Source: an uncultured Faecalibacterium sp.
GTDB taxonomy: Bacteria > Bacillota > Clostridia > Oscillospirales > Ruminococcaceae
Direction of reading: 5' to 3'
NCBI GenBank assembly: GCA_945982465.1
Contig: CAMFSB010000076.1
Location: forward strand, 1-7,471
Length of the DNA: 7,471 bases
The notes under the pieces are model-generated. The model did no database searches. It saw nothing but the letters and a program-made list of their open reading frames with translations, and had not been told where the DNA came from. Shown one piece after another: positions 6,292-7,471 of the stretch (position 1 is its first letter; every line of letters begins with the position of its first letter). The position numbers were made by a program, and so were the translations under genes.

Positions 6292-7455
6292 TCAGATCGC
6301 ACCCTTTTCTTCCTTCTTGTAGCGGTCGGCCATCTGCTCCAGCGTAATGGGCTGCACCAGCTTTGCCTTGCGGCAGCTGCCAAACTGCACCAGCAACGGC
6401 GCGCAGGCCTGCTGCACACCCTGGCGCAGGCAGTTGTTCAGCAGCACCAGGTCGGGGTGCGGCTCGCTGCCGCGCACGATCATCTGCATCACGCTGCCGC
6501 AGTAGTTGCGCGGGTCGAAGTTTTTGGGCTTGGCCACCAGGTCGGCGTACACCTGGCCGATGTACTTGCTGTCGCGCAGCTCGGGGTGGGCGGCAAACAG
6601 GCGCATCACGTTGCGGGTGCAGGCCATGCGGATGTCGGTGTCCACGTTGATCTTGTTGATGCCGCAGCGGCTCACATCCACCAGTTGCTGCACGTCGATG
6701 CCGTAGGCGTTCTGCAGATCGCCGCCCATGGCGTTGATCTCCTGCACATACTCCTGCGGAACGGTGGACGAGCCGTGGCTGACCAAAAAGCCGTTGATGC
6801 CCTCGTGCATCATGCACTCCTTGGTGGCAATGGCGATCTCGCGGCGGATCTTGGTGTCCTTGCCCTTGTTGGGGCCGTGCTGGGTGCCATAGCTGATGGC
6901 CAGCGCGTCACAGCCGGTCTTTTTGAAGAAATCCACGGCCTGCACAGGGTTGGTGTAGGTGGAAGCGGCGCTGAACACATGATCCTCCACACCAGCCAGC
7001 ACGCCCAGCTCGCCCTCAACGGTGACGCCGTAGGGGTGGGCGTACTTGACCACCTCGCGGGTCAGCTCCACATTCTGCTCGTAGGGCAGGCTGCTGCCGT
7101 CGATCATCACCGAGGTGTAGCCGCCGGCGATGCAGGCCTTGACCACCTCCAGCGTTTTGCCGTGGTCCAGATGCAACGCCACGGGCACGGGGCTGTCGGC
7201 GCCGTACTGTTTGACCGCGGCGCCGATGACCTTGGCGCCGGCGGCCTTATCCTCCAGCGTGCCGTGCATGAAATCCAGATTGCCGCTCATGTACGCATTG
7301 GACGCCTCGGCGCCCTGCAGCAGGGCCGGGCTTTCCATGATCTCGTGGATCTTTACCGCCGCCTCGATCTGGCTGACGCTGTTCATGTTAAACGCGGCCT
7401 GGGCATACCCATTCTGATCGGCCGCCTCCAGGATTGCTCTCATCGGTACCAGCAT
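6292..7455 (-). CDS. Class II fructose-bisphosphate aldolase-like protein
   Basis: This 387-residue cytoplasmic protein is a metal-dependent class II ketose-bisphosphate aldolase, which cleaves a ketose 1-phosphate-type substrate to DHAP and an aldehyde. Visible motifs in order are AAFNMNS (20-26), LDHGK with Asp97 and metal ligand His98 (96-100), an acidic segment EGELG (147-151), GTQHG with His193 (190-194), SHGSSTVP with His227 (226-233), and NVDTD.R (270-276). The GSS and NVDTD segments form the phosphate site for the DHAP half and are intact. The layout fits the longer, CbbA-like branch (~350 residues), with an extra C-terminal tail of mixed charge that I do not recognise. GTQHGPNK differs from the GTSHGAYK I recall as common, near the active site. 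Start: GGAGGT at 7461-7466, 5 bases before the ATG. It is the first gene seen in the run; only 16 bases upstream are in the window, so its promoter is not visible. Confidence 0.9.
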   Translation of the reverse strand: MLVPMRAILEAADQNGYAQAAFNMNSVSQIEAAVKIHEIMESPALLQGAEASNAYMSGNLDFMHGTLEDKAAGAKVIGAAVKQYGADSPVPVALHLDHGKTLEVVKACIAGGYTSVMIDGSSLPYEQNVELTREVVKYAHPYGVTVEGELGVLAGVEDHVFSAASTYTNPVQAVDFFKKTGCDALAISYGTQHGPNKGKDTKIRREIAIATKECMMHEGINGFLVSHGSSTVPQEYVQEINAMGGDLQNAYGIDVQQLVDVSRCGINKINVDTDIRMACTRNVMRLFAAHPELRDSKYIGQVYADLVAKPKNFDPRNYCGSVMQMIVRGSEPHPDLVLLNNCLRQGVQQACAPLLVQFGSCRKAKLVQPITLEQMADRYKKEEKGAI

Positions 7456-7460
7456 AATTG

Positions 7461-7466
7461 ACCTCC
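7461..7466 (-). promoter_or_regulatory. Ribosome binding site of the aldolase gene
   Basis: GGAGGT on the minus strand, 5 bases before the ATG at 7455. It favours this ATG over the in-frame ATG four codons later. Confidence 0.75.
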
Positions 7467-7471
7467 ATCCA

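Noticed and set aside
5445..6419. Longer TPI-like protein starting at 6419
   Set aside because: The extra N-terminus overlaps the aldolase coding region and has no family similarity; MKHIFLNLK at 6290 matches the usual TPI beginning.
1..7455. Calling the cluster sulfoquinovose catabolism
   Set aside because: The step logic is similar, but there is no GH31 sulfoquinovosidase, sulfolactaldehyde enzyme or sulfonate transporter in view. Only the analogy is kept.
6181..7461. Plus-strand open frame of 426 codons
   Set aside because: It is antisense to the aldolase and TPI-like genes, with no motif and biased composition.
1..7471. Mobile elements, CRISPR arrays, tRNA or rRNA
   Set aside because: No transposase, direct repeat series, attachment site or structural RNA was seen; six coding genes fill the window.

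Overview
This window looks like chromosomal DNA from a high-GC, low-motility-of-genes anaerobic Firmicute, most plausibly a gut Clostridia/Oscillospiraceae-type bacterium. The evidence is strong AAGGAG/GGAGG ribosome binding sites before nearly every gene, a short stem plus T-tract terminator, a PPi-type phosphofructokinase fold and a short bacterial-type glucose-6-phosphate isomerase. The taxonomic call is inference; no marker gene is present.

All six genes lie on the minus strand and are tightly packed, so transcription runs from right to left. In that order they are: a class II fructose-bisphosphate aldolase-like gene (7455-6292), a divergent triosephosphate isomerase-like gene one base later (6290-5445), a LarA-like nickel-pincer racemase/epimerase homologue (5401-3968), a PPi-type 6-phosphofructokinase-like gene (3942-2779), a glucose-6-phosphate isomerase-like gene (2720-1461), a strong intrinsic terminator (1451-1421), and a family 3 glycoside hydrolase (1395 to beyond the left edge). 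There is no gene-free stretch longer than 65 bases. The promoter lies beyond the right edge.

Taken by name, the cluster is an upper-glycolysis cassette (isomerase, kinase, aldolase, triose isomerase) with a glycosidase in front of the pathway and a nickel-type hydroxyacid epimerase in the middle. Gene order is roughly the reverse of the expected metabolic order. Read residue by residue, the set looks less like housekeeping glycolysis. The PGI-like protein has lost the usual SKSGTT/SKTFTT phosphate loop. The TPI-like protein has lost the GG phosphate gripper and the GGS serine. The PFK-like protein mixes ATP-type and PPi-type donor residues and has an unusual acceptor loop. The aldolase, in contrast, keeps its metal and DHAP-side motifs. 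The LarA-like protein keeps the cofactor lysine and a nickel histidine but has Asn where lactate racemase has a catalytic His.

My working hypothesis (inference) is a parallel, EMP-like route. A GH3 enzyme would release a sugar, a PGI-like enzyme would isomerise it, a PFK-like enzyme would phosphorylate it, and an aldolase would split it into DHAP plus a three-carbon piece whose far end is not an ordinary phosphate. The LarA-like enzyme would epimerise an alpha-hydroxy compound in the route. The logic resembles sulfo-EMP pathways, but nothing here proves the substrate. A divergent but ordinary second glycolysis set remains possible.
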